DNA of 64,000 nucleotides from Raineya sp. (lineage in GTDB: Bacteria > Bacteroidota > Bacteroidia > Cytophagales > Thermonemataceae): the NCBI GenBank assembly GCA_025454915.1, contig JALONN010000008.1, positions 1-64,000 on the forward strand, written 5' to 3'. Positions 1 to 8,826 of this stretch are shown here, piece by piece (within the stretch, counting starts at the first letter, position 1; every line of letters begins with the position of its first letter). The notes under the pieces are model-generated. The model saw only the letters and a program-made list of their open reading frames with translations, ran no database searches and was not told the DNA's origin. The position numbers and the translations under genes were made by a program.

Positions 1-1
1 A

Positions 2-130
2 GAAATAGCATCATTTTTGGGAATTTCTGAGGATAGTGTGAAGAAAGCCCGTTATCGTTTGCGTAAAAAACTCAACATGGAGCAAGATGAAAATTTAGTA
101 ACTTTTTTAATGAAAATTGAAGAAACTTAA
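2..130 (+). CDS. C-terminal end of a TPR/HTH regulator, cut by the window edge
   Basis: This open frame runs in from the left edge and stops at TAA 128-130. The 42 visible residues contain a LuxR/sigma-region-4-like helix-turn-helix (EIASFLGISEDSVKKARYR). They match the last 43 residues of the next gene almost residue for residue. The two genes are therefore tandem paralogs, and this one is probably also a TPR-membrane-HTH protein. The N-terminal part lies outside the window, so domain content beyond the HTH is inferred. The gap to the next gene is 42 bp and shows no terminator. Confidence 0.75.
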   Translation, partial: EIASFLGISEDSVKKARYRLRKKLNMEQDENLVTFLMKIEET

Positions 131-172
131 TCATAGAAAAAACGTATAAACAATTAAATAATTCAATTAATC

Positions 173-1978
173 ATGAACAACAAAATTATCTTATTATTAT
201 TTTTATCTTGTAGTTTTAGTAACATATATGCTCAAAAATATACGGAAAATCATGAGCTAGAATTAGACAGTTTAAACAAACTATTAAATCAAAACATAGC
301 TGATACTACAAAAATCAATGTATGGTTAGGTTTTTTCAAACATTACTATTCAAAAAATCCTCAAAAAGCTTCTGAATACAACGAAAAAATATTTCAACTT
401 CTTGAAAAAATTGATTACCCTCAGGGTTTCGTTTGGTATAATGAAAACAAAGGGAAAGTTTTTTGTGCTGAGGGGAAATATAAAGAAGCAAAGGATTATT
501 ATCAAGAAGCTTTACTCTTGGCAGAAAAACATCTGCCAACCCACAAAAGTCAAATATTATATAATTTAGGAGCAGCACATTACAAGCTTGAAGAATATGT
601 TCAAGCTATGGACTGTTATACGCAATCATTGAAAGCCTTAGATAAAAATCTGAAACTAAGTGCCCTTATTACTCAGGCTTTAGGAGCTTTGTATTTAAAA
701 CAAAAAGATTATGAACAAGCACATGATTATTTTGATAAATCAATAGAAATTCATAAAAAATTTAATACATGTCCAAGGTATGCTTATAATGGTATAGGAA
801 TGGTCTTTTTTCATAAAAAAGACTATAATAAAGCAATGGAATATTTAAGAATAAGCTTAAAATTATCAGAAAAAAAAGAAGATATACAATTAAAAGCTAG
901 TTTATTAAATAGTATAGGAGCTGTATATCATATGCAAAAAGATTTAGATTCTGCAACAGTATACTATAATCAGAGTGCAGAAATATACAACACTCTTCGA
1001 AATCAGACTGGAGCAAGGGCATCTTCTCTGAATTTAGCAAGTGCTTACATAGATAAAGGAAAATATAAAGAAGCTGAAAAAATCACAGAAAAAAGCTTAG
1101 CTATTATCAAAGAGGTGGGTACTATGAGTGAGAAAAAAGTAGCTTATTGTAATTTAGCACAATTGCATAAAAATCAGAATCAATATAAAGAAGCTTTTGA
1201 ATATTTAGAGAAAGAAAAACAAATTACAGATTCTATAGAAAATTTTCAGGCACATAAAAATATTCTTGAAGTTCATCATAATTATCAGAATCATCAGAAA
1301 GATCAAAAAACTACAGAGCAACTTCAAAATTTGCAAAAAGCAAAAGAGGTGAGTATTTTATCTGTAATACTGCTTGTGACAACTCTTATAGGTAGTATAA
1401 TTATCAGTATATTGTTCCTTAAACGCAAACAATTAAATGCTAAAAAGCAACATGCCTTGATGGAGCTAGAACAAATGTTGTTTAAAGAAGAGCAAATGCA
1501 AATACAAATGGAGCTTAGCCAAACAAAGCAACAATTAGAACACAGAGATAAAGAGTTGACTACATTTAATCTAAGTATGATTCAAAAAGATGAACATCTG
1601 AATGAATTAAAACAGCAATTAGAAGAAATAATTAAGAATTTAGAAGATAAAAAAGTAGTGCAACCACTTCGTAAACTAAAACAAAATATATCAGTGGGGC
1701 AGGCCCATAAACATTGGGAAAACTTCAAGTTTTCGTTTGAACAAGTGCATAAAAGCTTTTTTACAAGGTTAACACAAAAATATACAGATATTACACCAAA
1801 TGACTTAAAATTGGCAGCTTTACTAAGATTAAACTTCTCATCAAAAGAAATAGCTTCTTTTATAGGTATTTCGGAAGATAGTGTTAAAAAAGCCCGTTAT
1901 CGTTTACGCAAAAAACTCAATTTAGAGCAAGATGATAATTTAGTAAGCTTTTTAATGAAAGTTGAAGACACTTATTGA
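173..1978 (+). CDS. TPR-repeat membrane protein with C-terminal LuxR-type HTH
   Basis: 601 residues. A Sec signal peptide (residues 1-20, ending IYA before Q) is followed by about eight TPR-like repeats (roughly 75-380). Then come a single transmembrane helix (about 391-413), a Gln/Glu-rich coiled coil (about 425-500) and a C-terminal helix-turn-helix (about 545-590, with SSKEIASFIGISEDSVKKAR). This layout is common in Bacteroidota, where periplasmic TPRs are thought to sense a signal and the cytosolic HTH to act as regulator. No receiver or kinase domain is seen. Its last codons overlap the convergent receiver gene by 7 bp. The start ATG gives the signal peptide directly. Target genes are unknown. 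Confidence 0.85.
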   Translation: MNNKIILLLFLSCSFSNIYAQKYTENHELELDSLNKLLNQNIADTTKINVWLGFFKHYYSKNPQKASEYNEKIFQLLEKIDYPQGFVWYNENKGKVFCAEGKYKEAKDYYQEALLLAEKHLPTHKSQILYNLGAAHYKLEEYVQAMDCYTQSLKALDKNLKLSALITQALGALYLKQKDYEQAHDYFDKSIEIHKKFNTCPRYAYNGIGMVFFHKKDYNKAMEYLRISLKLSEKKEDIQLKASLLNSIGAVYHMQKDLDSATVYYNQSAEIYNTLRNQTGARASSLNLASAYIDKGKYKEAEKITEKSLAIIKEVGTMSEKKVAYCNLAQLHKNQNQYKEAFEYLEKEKQITDSIENFQAHKNILEVHHNYQNHQKDQKTTEQLQNLQKAKEVSILSVILLVTTLIGSIIISILFLKRKQLNAKKQHALMELEQMLFKEEQMQIQMELSQTKQQLEHRDKELTTFNLSMIQKDEHLNELKQQLEEIIKNLEDKKVVQPLRKLKQNISVGQAHKHWENFKFSFEQVHKSFFTRLTQKYTDITPNDLKLAALLRLNFSSKEIASFIGISEDSVKKARYRLRKKLNLEQDDNLVSFLMKVEDTY

Positions 1979-2367
1979 ACGGGAATATTATAAATTATCT
2001 CATTGATTTTATCTATTGTCAAGGGCTTTTCAAAATGCTTCTTGATAATAGAAGCGTAATTCTTTTTCAAATCCAGCTCATCTATAAAAGCAGAAAAGGT
2101 AAATATGGGTATCTCTTTAGGAAATTTTAAATACTGATATTGACTTAAAAAACAATAGCTATCCATATCTGACACCTGAATATCCAATACAATAACATCT
2201 GGAATGAGATTTTTAGAATCTGATAAGTATCTTAGGGCTTTTATTGTATCTGAAAAGAAATATACTTTTGAGTTAGGATAGTAAATTTCTAATGTTTTTC
2301 TGAGAAGTACATTTGATAGAATATCTCCATCAATTACCATATATGATAATGCATATGAATTAACCAT
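1972..2367 (-). CDS. Stand-alone response regulator receiver protein
   Basis: 131 residues that form one CheY-like receiver domain and nothing else. Visible are the acidic pair near D13/D15, the expected phospho-acceptor D62 in IVLDIQ, the Ser/Thr switch (T90/S92) and the conserved Lys in FEKPL (K114). It has no output domain, so it is probably a phosphorelay intermediate or acts through protein contact. It converges on the TPR-HTH gene with a 7-bp overlap. A terminator hairpin lies just upstream of its start and belongs to the amidase gene. No partner kinase is adjacent. Confidence 0.8.
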   Translation of the reverse strand: MVNSYALSYMVIDGDILSNVLLRKTLEIYYPNSKVYFFSDTIKALRYLSDSKNLIPDVIVLDIQVSDMDSYCFLSQYQYLKFPKEIPIFTFSAFIDELDLKKNYASIIKKHFEKPLTIDKINEIIYNIPVQ

Positions 2368-2393
2368 AAAATATAATACATGAAATTTGAAAT

Positions 2394-2430
2394 AAAACTT
2401 TAGCCCTGCTCAAAGCAGGGCTAAAGTTTT
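2394..2430 (-). terminator. Terminator after the amidase gene
   Basis: A perfect 17-bp inverted repeat (arms 2394-2410 and 2414-2430) with a CAA loop. It directly abuts the amidase stop codon. The minus-strand transcript ends in a U-rich run; the plus-strand side is also T-rich. Confidence 0.85.
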
Positions 2431-4737
2431 CTATTTTTTAATAATAATATTAGTAGTTTTGATACCAGAGCTATTTTGAACTCTAAGGATATACAAACCA
2501 TCTTTAATATTTTTAACATCCAGATCTATTTTTTTGGAATCAGCATCAACTGATTTTAGAACATTTCCTTGAAAGTCAATGATTTGAATATTAGATTTTC
2601 CTGATATATCACCCAAAACCTCCACCTGAATGTAATCTTGAGCAGGGTTAGGATACACAATCAAATCTTTGGAATCAAACTCAGAGTTCTGCATAATTCT
2701 GGCAGCAGCAGCAGTTACAGTGAATTTTCTAACAGGAGAATAATCAGAAGTACCAGTAGCAGAAGAAAAAACTCTGACAGTCCAATAGTAAGAAGTTCCC
2801 ACGACAGGAGCAGCATTGGAGCCAGCAGATCCAGATTGCCATGTATAGTTGAGCAAACCACCACCACTGATATTTACAGGGACATTTGTAGTTGGATTGG
2901 CATCAGCAGTAAATCCATTAGCAGCAGTCCATCCAGAGTTAACTTTAGAAATCTGTAATCTGTAAGATCCACCAGTTACAGTACTATTCCAAGAAAGTTT
3001 GACAGGAGTACTGGTATTTGCATTTGGGGCAGGAGAGATAGCCAAGACACCTCGGTCAGTAGTGAATTTTTTGACAGGAGTGTATTTAGAAGTACCAGAA
3101 GTCTGGTCAAAACTTCTGAGTGTATAATAATAAGAAGTAGATGGTCTGGGACCTTCAAAAGTTCCAGCCACACCATCAATCCAAGTGAAATTGAGAGTGT
3201 TGGCAAGACTGGCATTGACCACAATGGTAGAAGAGGTGGTAGTAGCAGCCGTGAATCCATCAGTTTCATTCCATCCAGAATTAGAAGTAGAAACCTGTAA
3301 TCTGAATTGGGTAGCATTGACAGGTGTAGTCCAAATGAAAGTAACAGGTCTGGCTGTTCCTGTTGCGTTATTTGCTGGATTTACAGTTGTTGGGGTATTA
3401 CTAACAGTTCCGCCATTATTTAACATATTCATCCAAGTAGTCCAAGGAAGAATATTTGGACAGTCTGTATTTGTACCAGGCATTTCTTTATGTCCTCTAA
3501 TTCCAGGTAATGATCTTGTTTTGGCAATAGCATACTTATTACAGAAGAATCTTGCCATATCTGTAGAAGCTTTTAAAAGAGTAGTATTATTCCAAGCAGA
3601 TGGATTAGAAGAATATACAGCGTGTTCCGTTCCAATTGAACGAGAATTATTGGTTGTTCCGCTTGCTCCTGCATGATAGGCATTGGCTGATACCTTTACA
3701 CATTGATAAATTTTACCATCAGTATCAACGATAAAATGAGCAGAAGAAGTTGTTGCAGAAGGACGACACTGTCTAAACCAACTAATCGCACCAGGAACTG
3801 TTCCTGTTGCTAAATAATGATTTACCCAAGTATCAATATCTGTACTACCTCTTGAGCCTTGATTGCAATCTGTAAATGAGGCAATTGCACCAGGGTAATC
3901 AGGTGTGCCTGTTGTAGCACCTTCTGTTGTTACACCTTCTTTGTTTGATTTTTGAGGGAATAAACCTTCTTTAGCTATTCTTTCTTCATAATCAGTAATT
4001 AAACTGGTTATTTCATTATTTTTTCTACCTATAAAATCTGTTTTTTCTTTCCAAAGAGTAATCTCTCCTTGACTCCCATTATTTAAAATTTTTAAGTATG
4101 CAATAGCTTGCATTTCTCTGAGTTCAGGTTCAGCCAAACCTGTAGCGGTTTTTAAGGCTTCTAACCAACTTAAAATATCTTGAGGATTTCTAACTTTATG
4201 CTTACCATAATAATGCGAAAGTAAAGCTGCCATTGCTCTGATATTTTGACGTGCATCAAATTTTACTTTATCTTTTGTTACACCAATAAGTTTAGCACCA
4301 TCAGCAAGTGTATTACTGAGTGTGCCATCCACCAATCCCATAATACCCCATGAATTATACATAGAAGGACCAGCCATAGTATAATTATTATAACCTTTAG
4401 CAATTGCATTTAAAATATCATAAGGAACATTAAATTCAAAAGATGCTTGTTTCATGTACTTCTGAATAGTCTGAATGCTTGGATGGGCATCATTAAGCGT
4501 TTTGTAATAAATGTCATAATCTTCATGATCGTGTCCTTTTGAACCACTAGATTTGAGATTGGCTTCTGATTTACCAGTTAGAATTTCGGTAAAATTACCT
4601 TTTAGATATAATTCTCCATTTTTCTGAATTTTTTGAATAGGTAAATTCATCAACTGGTGAAAACTTTTTTCGTCTTGTGCTTTCAATTGGAAAAACACCA
4701 AGACGAAGAGGGCAAGGAAATAGACTTTGTTAAACAT
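2431..4737 (-). CDS. Secreted N-acetylmuramoyl-L-alanine amidase, T9SS cargo
   Basis: 768 residues. Signal peptide 1-20. Residues about 100-180 resemble a lytic-transglycosylase (SLT) fold (SWGIMGL, later NIRAMAALLSHYYG), but the catalytic Glu position reads AKGYNNY, so this part may be inactive. Residues about 285-435 are an Amidase_2/PGRP domain with likely zinc ligands H334, H416 (GIRGHKEMPG) and C426 (TDCP). Two FnIII-like modules follow (about 450-555 and 560-665, each with a W...F/Y rich repeat). The last 75 residues are a type IX sorting domain (VYPNPAQDYI ... GLYILRV). It would cleave the stem-peptide amide bond of peptidoglycan outside the cell. The upstream region holds a TAnnTTTG promoter. 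Confidence 0.88.
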   Translation of the reverse strand: MFNKVYFLALFVLVFFQLKAQDEKSFHQLMNLPIQKIQKNGELYLKGNFTEILTGKSEANLKSSGSKGHDHEDYDIYYKTLNDAHPSIQTIQKYMKQASFEFNVPYDILNAIAKGYNNYTMAGPSMYNSWGIMGLVDGTLSNTLADGAKLIGVTKDKVKFDARQNIRAMAALLSHYYGKHKVRNPQDILSWLEALKTATGLAEPELREMQAIAYLKILNNGSQGEITLWKEKTDFIGRKNNEITSLITDYEERIAKEGLFPQKSNKEGVTTEGATTGTPDYPGAIASFTDCNQGSRGSTDIDTWVNHYLATGTVPGAISWFRQCRPSATTSSAHFIVDTDGKIYQCVKVSANAYHAGASGTTNNSRSIGTEHAVYSSNPSAWNNTTLLKASTDMARFFCNKYAIAKTRSLPGIRGHKEMPGTNTDCPNILPWTTWMNMLNNGGTVSNTPTTVNPANNATGTARPVTFIWTTPVNATQFRLQVSTSNSGWNETDGFTAATTTSSTIVVNASLANTLNFTWIDGVAGTFEGPRPSTSYYYTLRSFDQTSGTSKYTPVKKFTTDRGVLAISPAPNANTSTPVKLSWNSTVTGGSYRLQISKVNSGWTAANGFTADANPTTNVPVNISGGGLLNYTWQSGSAGSNAAPVVGTSYYWTVRVFSSATGTSDYSPVRKFTVTAAAARIMQNSEFDSKDLIVYPNPAQDYIQVEVLGDISGKSNIQIIDFQGNVLKSVDADSKKIDLDVKNIKDGLYILRVQNSSGIKTTNIIIKK

Positions 4738-4774
4738 ACATGTTTTATGATTTAAGTTGTTTAATTGTTTATGT

Positions 4775-4800
4775 CTTAGAAATAAATTCTTATTTCTAAG
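4775..4800. promoter_or_regulatory. Leader hairpin of the amidase gene
   Basis: A perfect 11-bp inverted repeat (4775-4785 and 4790-4800, loop ATTC). It would sit at or near the very 5' end of the amidase mRNA if the -7 box at 4806-4813 is used. It could be an mRNA-stabilising stem or an operator. The function is inferred only from position. Confidence 0.45.
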
Positions 4801-4805
4801 ATGTG

Positions 4806-4836
4806 CAAATCTATTAAACCACTATTTTAAACCAAG
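4806..4836 (-). promoter_or_regulatory. Bacteroidota-type promoter for the amidase gene
   Basis: On the minus strand a -7 box TAGATTTG (4806-4813) matches TAnnTTTG exactly. A near -33 box CTTG (4833-4836) lies 19 nt upstream. The box is about 70 nt from the start codon. Confidence 0.6.
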
Positions 4837-4969
4837 TAAATATAGGTAGATACAAAGTGGACAATCCTTTTTAGAGGGTGGACTCTAAGGGGACAATACC
4901 TAAATGATCAAAATAATTATATTTTATATTTGAAAAGTATAATTATTAAGTAAGGAGAAGAATTTAATT

Positions 4970-5054
4970 TATATTAAAACCTTATAGGTTTGTTTTTGTA
5001 AATATCTGTTAATCAATAAATAAAATCATTTTGAAAACCTATAAGGTTTCTGTT
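4970..5054. repeat. Palindrome-ended intergenic element, copy 1
   Basis: The element begins AAACCTTATAGGTTT and ends AAACCTATAAGGTTT, so its ends are inverted repeats of each other. The interior shares blocks (TTGTAAATA, GTTAATCA, ATAAAATCAT) with a second copy at 15554-15653. It lies between two minus-strand genes. It contains no ORF. It could be a small non-autonomous mobile element or a recurrent RNA hairpin. Confidence 0.75.
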
Positions 5055-5159
5055 ATTTAATTAGGTACAAATACTTAATTGGAATAATTTGAGCCTAAAT
5101 ACAACTAGAGGTCTAAATCTTAGGATTTAGACCTCTAGTTGTATGAATATAGAGTATGA
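5055..5159. other. Remainder of the 4738-5159 intergenic region
   Basis: The 422-bp gap between amidase and DedA holds a promoter, a leader hairpin, the palindromic element and the DedA terminator hairpin. No further small ORF or RNA gene was recognised in it. Confidence 0.5.
5099..5144 (-). terminator. Long hairpin after the DedA gene
   Basis: A perfect 21-bp inverted repeat (5099-5119 and 5124-5144, loop TTAG) starts 15 bp downstream of the DedA stop. There is no clean U-tract after the stem on the minus strand, so it may terminate weakly or act as a 3' stabiliser. Confidence 0.65.
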
Positions 5160-5792
5160 TTAGGCTTTTTTATGTTCTTGTCTAATCTTCAGATAACTTC
5201 TGACAACCGTAATAGTGGTAATAGCTAGGAAGAATATAATAATATATTCAACATAATTGACAAGCTGAGGAAACTGTTTACCAAGATAATAGCCCCCAAA
5301 GACTAAAACACCAGACCAGAGTAGGGCACCCACTACATTATAAATTGTGAAAATCCCTAAAGGCATACGAGCCATACCTGCCAGTAGAGGAGCAAAAGTT
5401 CTGATAATAGGAAGAAAACGCCCGATAACCAGTGCTTTACCTCCATTTTTATCAAAAAAACTACGAGTGTTTTCTATGTATTTCTTTTTAAAAAACCATG
5501 TTTCTTTACGATGTTCAAAGTTTTTACCTACAATTTTTCCAAATACATATCCTGAGAAATTTCCCAGAATAGCTGCTCCACAAATCCCAGCAAATACACC
5601 TATCACATCACCACCTAAATAGGCATCACAAAGCATACCTGAAAGAAAAAGTAGATAATCTCCTGGTAAGAAAAAACCAAAAAACCAGCCTGTTTCTAAA
5701 TACACAATAATAGTAATGAGCAATAAGCCTCCTGTTTGGATAGCTTCTTTAGAATCTGTAAGGGTTTTAAAAAATGCAAAAAATTCATCCAT
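5160..5792 (-). CDS. DedA family inner-membrane protein
   Basis: 210 residues with four to five hydrophobic segments. DedA/SNARE-associated signatures are present: an E..WFFGFFLPGDYLLF segment near residues 33-50 and GRFLPIIRTFAPLLAGMARM near 123-143. DedA proteins are linked to membrane lipid flipping and proton-motive homeostasis, including undecaprenyl-phosphate recycling for some members; which substrate this one moves cannot be told. It begins 40 bp after scpA ends, on the same strand, so the two may be co-transcribed. Confidence 0.88.
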   Translation of the reverse strand: MDEFFAFFKTLTDSKEAIQTGGLLLITIIVYLETGWFFGFFLPGDYLLFLSGMLCDAYLGGDVIGVFAGICGAAILGNFSGYVFGKIVGKNFEHRKETWFFKKKYIENTRSFFDKNGGKALVIGRFLPIIRTFAPLLAGMARMPLGIFTIYNVVGALLWSGVLVFGGYYLGKQFPQLVNYVEYIIIFFLAITTITVVRSYLKIRQEHKKA

Positions 5793-5832
5793 AAGTAATA
5801 TATTATCTTGAATACCAGATTTTTATATGAAA

Positions 5833-6597
5833 TTATACAATTGCTTCATCAGGAATTTCTTGAGCTTTATATTCTTCTATCCAGAAATTATTATACCCCA
5901 AACCAACACTAATACTAATACTACCTTCCTGAAGCATTTCTAAAATAGCCAGAAAATTATAAATAAAACCCACTTTGCCCAAATCTGTACGAATTAAATC
6001 TTCAAAGGAAACTCTTTTTTGAGTTTTGATGCTATTTAATAAGAACTTTCTTTGTCCTTCAATAGTATATGGATACTGAAAAATAGTATGTTGTCCAACT
6101 CTGCTGTTATTTTTATAACGCTCAGTTACTTTTTCATAAACCTTTAATAGTTTGTACAAATCAAGGTCTTGTAGCTCTGCTTCAACATTACTTACAGCCG
6201 ATATTTTTTTCAGTTCACTCACAATATTTCCTCGAACATCTTTCTGCATACGTTCTTCTTCCATGCGTACAAACTCAGCAATAACACTTTTATATTTCTT
6301 GTATTCTAAAAGATGTTTCACTAGCTCATCACGAGGGTCTATTTCATTGCCCTGTTCGTCAATCTCAGGTCTGGGTAAAAGCATTTTGGCTTTAATTCTC
6401 ACAAGTGTACCAGCCACCAAAATAAACTCACTGGCAACTTCAATATTTAACTTTTCTAGGTGTTGAATGTAGTCAAGAAAGTCTTTGGTTATTTGCGAGA
6501 TAGGAATATCATAAATATCTAACTCATCTCTTTCAATAAAAAACAACAACAAATCAAAAGGTCCTTCAAAGAGAGGTAATTTTATTTCGAAATTCAT
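5833..6597 (-). CDS. scpA: Segregation and condensation protein A
   Basis: 254 residues, a normal length for ScpA, the kleisin that links Smc heads in chromosome condensation. The N-terminus FEIKLPLFEGPFDLLLFFIE and the segment LDIYDIPISQITKDFLDYI are diagnostic. The C-terminus holds the winged-helix region (FEDLIRTDLGKVGFIYNFLAILEML). scpB and smc are not in the window. A minus-strand TACATTTG box at 6621-6628 is a candidate -7 promoter element. DedA follows 40 bp downstream. Confidence 0.93.
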   Translation of the reverse strand: MNFEIKLPLFEGPFDLLLFFIERDELDIYDIPISQITKDFLDYIQHLEKLNIEVASEFILVAGTLVRIKAKMLLPRPEIDEQGNEIDPRDELVKHLLEYKKYKSVIAEFVRMEEERMQKDVRGNIVSELKKISAVSNVEAELQDLDLYKLLKVYEKVTERYKNNSRVGQHTIFQYPYTIEGQRKFLLNSIKTQKRVSFEDLIRTDLGKVGFIYNFLAILEMLQEGSISISVGLGYNNFWIEEYKAQEIPDEAIV

Positions 6598-6620
6598 AAA
6601 ACAAAGACAAAATATGAGTG

Positions 6621-6628
6621 CAAATGTA
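6621..6628 (-). promoter_or_regulatory. Candidate -7 box for scpA-dedA
   Basis: TACATTTG on the minus strand matches TAnnTTTG, 24 nt before the scpA start. No convincing -33 element is visible. Confidence 0.4.
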
Positions 6629-6752
6629 GAAAATTTTTCTGAGATATGGATTGTATTTATTGATTTAACGAAAAGTTTATCTTTAGGTATTCTATTATCA
6701 AAATAATTCGTTATTCTTGTTTTAAGAATGATACACCTAAGTTTTTTAAACT

Positions 6753-8066
6753 ATGCTAAAAACCTCAATTGCTAAAAATGACCCTAAAATAACCAATGCT
6801 TGGACGATGTACGACTGGGCAAACTCTGCATTTTCGCTTGTGATAGCCTCAGCAGTTTTCCCAGGGTACAGTGATAGTGTTACAAAAAATCCCGATGGAA
6901 CATCTGAAATACTATTTTTGGGTTCTACAATCAAGAATACTGTTATATTCGAATACGCAGCCTCTTTAGCTTTCTTTCTGATAGCTCTGATAAGTCCTAT
7001 TCTTACAGCCATTGCCGACTATAGTGGTCGTAAGAAGGCATTTATGCAGTTTTTCTGTATTTTAGGAAGTATCGCATGCTTTATACTGATATTATTTAAA
7101 GATTTATCTACCATCCATTGGGGAATATTAGGATATATGTTAGGTTTAATAGGATATGCGGGAAGTGTAGTATTTAATAACTCTTATTTGCCAGATATTG
7201 CCACAGATGACCAGTTTGATAGATTAAGTGCTAAAGCTTTTGCAAGAGGCTATATTGGTAGTGTGATTTTATTAGTGGTATCACTTGCCCTGATTATTTT
7301 TAGAAAAGATTTAGGGATTGAAGATGGAAGCATAGCTCCTCGTATCTCATTTGCCCTCACAGGTTTATGGTGGATAGGTTTTGCCCAATACAGTTTTTAT
7401 TATATGCCCAACAATGTGTATCAGAAAGAGGCAAAAGGAAACTGGTTTTTCAATGGGTTTAAAGAATTAGGAAAAGTTTGGCAACAGGTACGTCCACTTA
7501 AATACCTCAAAATGTTTGTAGTAGCGTTTTTTTTCTATAACATGGCTGTACAAAGTGTGATGTATTTAGCACCTTTCTTTGCTAAAGAAGAGATAAAAAT
7601 GGAGGAACAGGCTCTGATTCTTGTAATCCTCATTATCCAGCTTGTAGCAATAGCTGGTTCTTATTTCTTTTCTGCAATTTCTAACAAAAAAGGTAACTCT
7701 TATTCATTGCGTGTCGCAGTACTTATTTGGATTATAATTTGTGTTTGGGCTTATTTTGTAAAAGAACAATCCAGTTTCTATGGATTGGCAGGCTGTGTAG
7801 GCTTTGTGATGGGAGGAGTTCAGTCACTTTCACGTTCGACGTATGCCAAACTAATGCCCGAAACCACAGATACAGCTTCATTTTTTAGTTTTTATGATGC
7901 AGCTGATAAAATTTCAACAGCTCTAGGAATTTTTGTCTATGGAGCTATTCATCATTTTACGGGTAGTATGCGAAATAGTGTACTTGCTCTGATGGGCTTT
8001 TTTGTAGTTGGTTTATTAGTGCTTTTACTTGTACCTTCCAAAAAATCGTATCAAAAAGAGTTTTAG
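6753..8066 (+). CDS. MFS transporter, UMF1/Atg22-like family
   Basis: 437 residues with about 12 hydrophobic helices. The N-terminal block NAWTMYDWANSAFSLVI and the later GGVQSLSRSTYAKLMPE are typical of the UMF1 (vacuole effluxer Atg22-like) branch of the major facilitator superfamily. The substrate is unknown; eukaryotic relatives export amino acids from vacuoles. The stop codon is followed one base later by the next gene's ATG, so translation may be coupled. Confidence 0.87.
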   Translation: MLKTSIAKNDPKITNAWTMYDWANSAFSLVIASAVFPGYSDSVTKNPDGTSEILFLGSTIKNTVIFEYAASLAFFLIALISPILTAIADYSGRKKAFMQFFCILGSIACFILILFKDLSTIHWGILGYMLGLIGYAGSVVFNNSYLPDIATDDQFDRLSAKAFARGYIGSVILLVVSLALIIFRKDLGIEDGSIAPRISFALTGLWWIGFAQYSFYYMPNNVYQKEAKGNWFFNGFKELGKVWQQVRPLKYLKMFVVAFFFYNMAVQSVMYLAPFFAKEEIKMEEQALILVILIIQLVAIAGSYFFSAISNKKGNSYSLRVAVLIWIIICVWAYFVKEQSSFYGLAGCVGFVMGGVQSLSRSTYAKLMPETTDTASFFSFYDAADKISTALGIFVYGAIHHFTGSMRNSVLALMGFFVVGLLVLLLVPSKKSYQKEF

Positions 8067-8067
8067 T

Positions 8068-8826
8068 ATGATGTATCATCATAAAACTATAGAAATTCTG
8101 AAAACTGATAAAAGGTTTAAAACAGAACAATCTGAAAAATGTATTCTGGAGAATCCTAAAACTATTTCGGAATTACCACAAGCTGTTTGGGAATGGATTT
8201 GCCTTCAAAACCAACCTCAATGGAGATGGGGTGAAAATAAAGATCAAATTCTAAGATTTTATAGTAATGATGACCATTTTTGGATTAATGAACAACTAAT
8301 TTGGAAAGAAAACGAAGAAGGAAGCTTTTTAGATGAAGGGCTTAAAATAGTTGATTTTGCAACAGAAAATCAAAATAATTTTCTTTTAGGAATTGTTTGG
8401 AATGGCAATCCTGACCCTGCAGTAATGTATACAGATTATCAGGAGCAACGTTGGGTAACCTATACCAATTCTTTTTCTGAATTTATTTATATACAAATTT
8501 TTGACTGGCAGTTTAAATTGTCTGGTAAACATCCAAATTGGAGAAAAGAAATAGATGAATATGGTTATATAGAATTGAAAAACACTTCTGATGCTTTGGA
8601 AAAATTTAATCACTCTTATAAAAAAGAACCATCAAATCAGTATTTTTGGGAAAATGAAGATATAAAAGTTTATCGCTACTCCGTGAATAAAACACAACGA
8701 CTAATTGTTTATACATCCAATCAAAAAGATTTTATGGGGGTAGAGATTTTATGTTTGAATAAAAAAGACATACCCGTCTTGAAAAATCAAATTCTATTGG
8801 AATTTCAGGAGTTTATAAAGCCCTAA
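8068..8826 (+). CDS. Hypothetical protein, downstream of the MFS gene
   Basis: 252 residues, Trp-rich, with no signal peptide or membrane segment. I chose the ATG at 8068 because it sits 1 bp after the MFS stop; an earlier TTG start at 8029 would overlap that gene. Visible features are a WRWGENKDQI motif, NGNPDPAVMYTDY near the middle and a FSEFIYIQIFDWQF segment. This is loosely reminiscent of SMI1/KNR4 (SUKH) proteins, which include toxin-immunity proteins, but the match is too weak to call. It converges on and overlaps the zinc-ribbon gene by 14 bp. Confidence 0.7.
   Translation: MMYHHKTIEILKTDKRFKTEQSEKCILENPKTISELPQAVWEWICLQNQPQWRWGENKDQILRFYSNDDHFWINEQLIWKENEEGSFLDEGLKIVDFATENQNNFLLGIVWNGNPDPAVMYTDYQEQRWVTYTNSFSEFIYIQIFDWQFKLSGKHPNWRKEIDEYGYIELKNTSDALEKFNHSYKKEPSNQYFWENEDIKVYRYSVNKTQRLIVYTSNQKDFMGVEILCLNKKDIPVLKNQILLEFQEFIKP

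Noticed and set aside
2638..3676. Plus-strand ORFs opposite the amidase
   Set aside because: Low-complexity Ser/Val translations in antisense to a strong gene.
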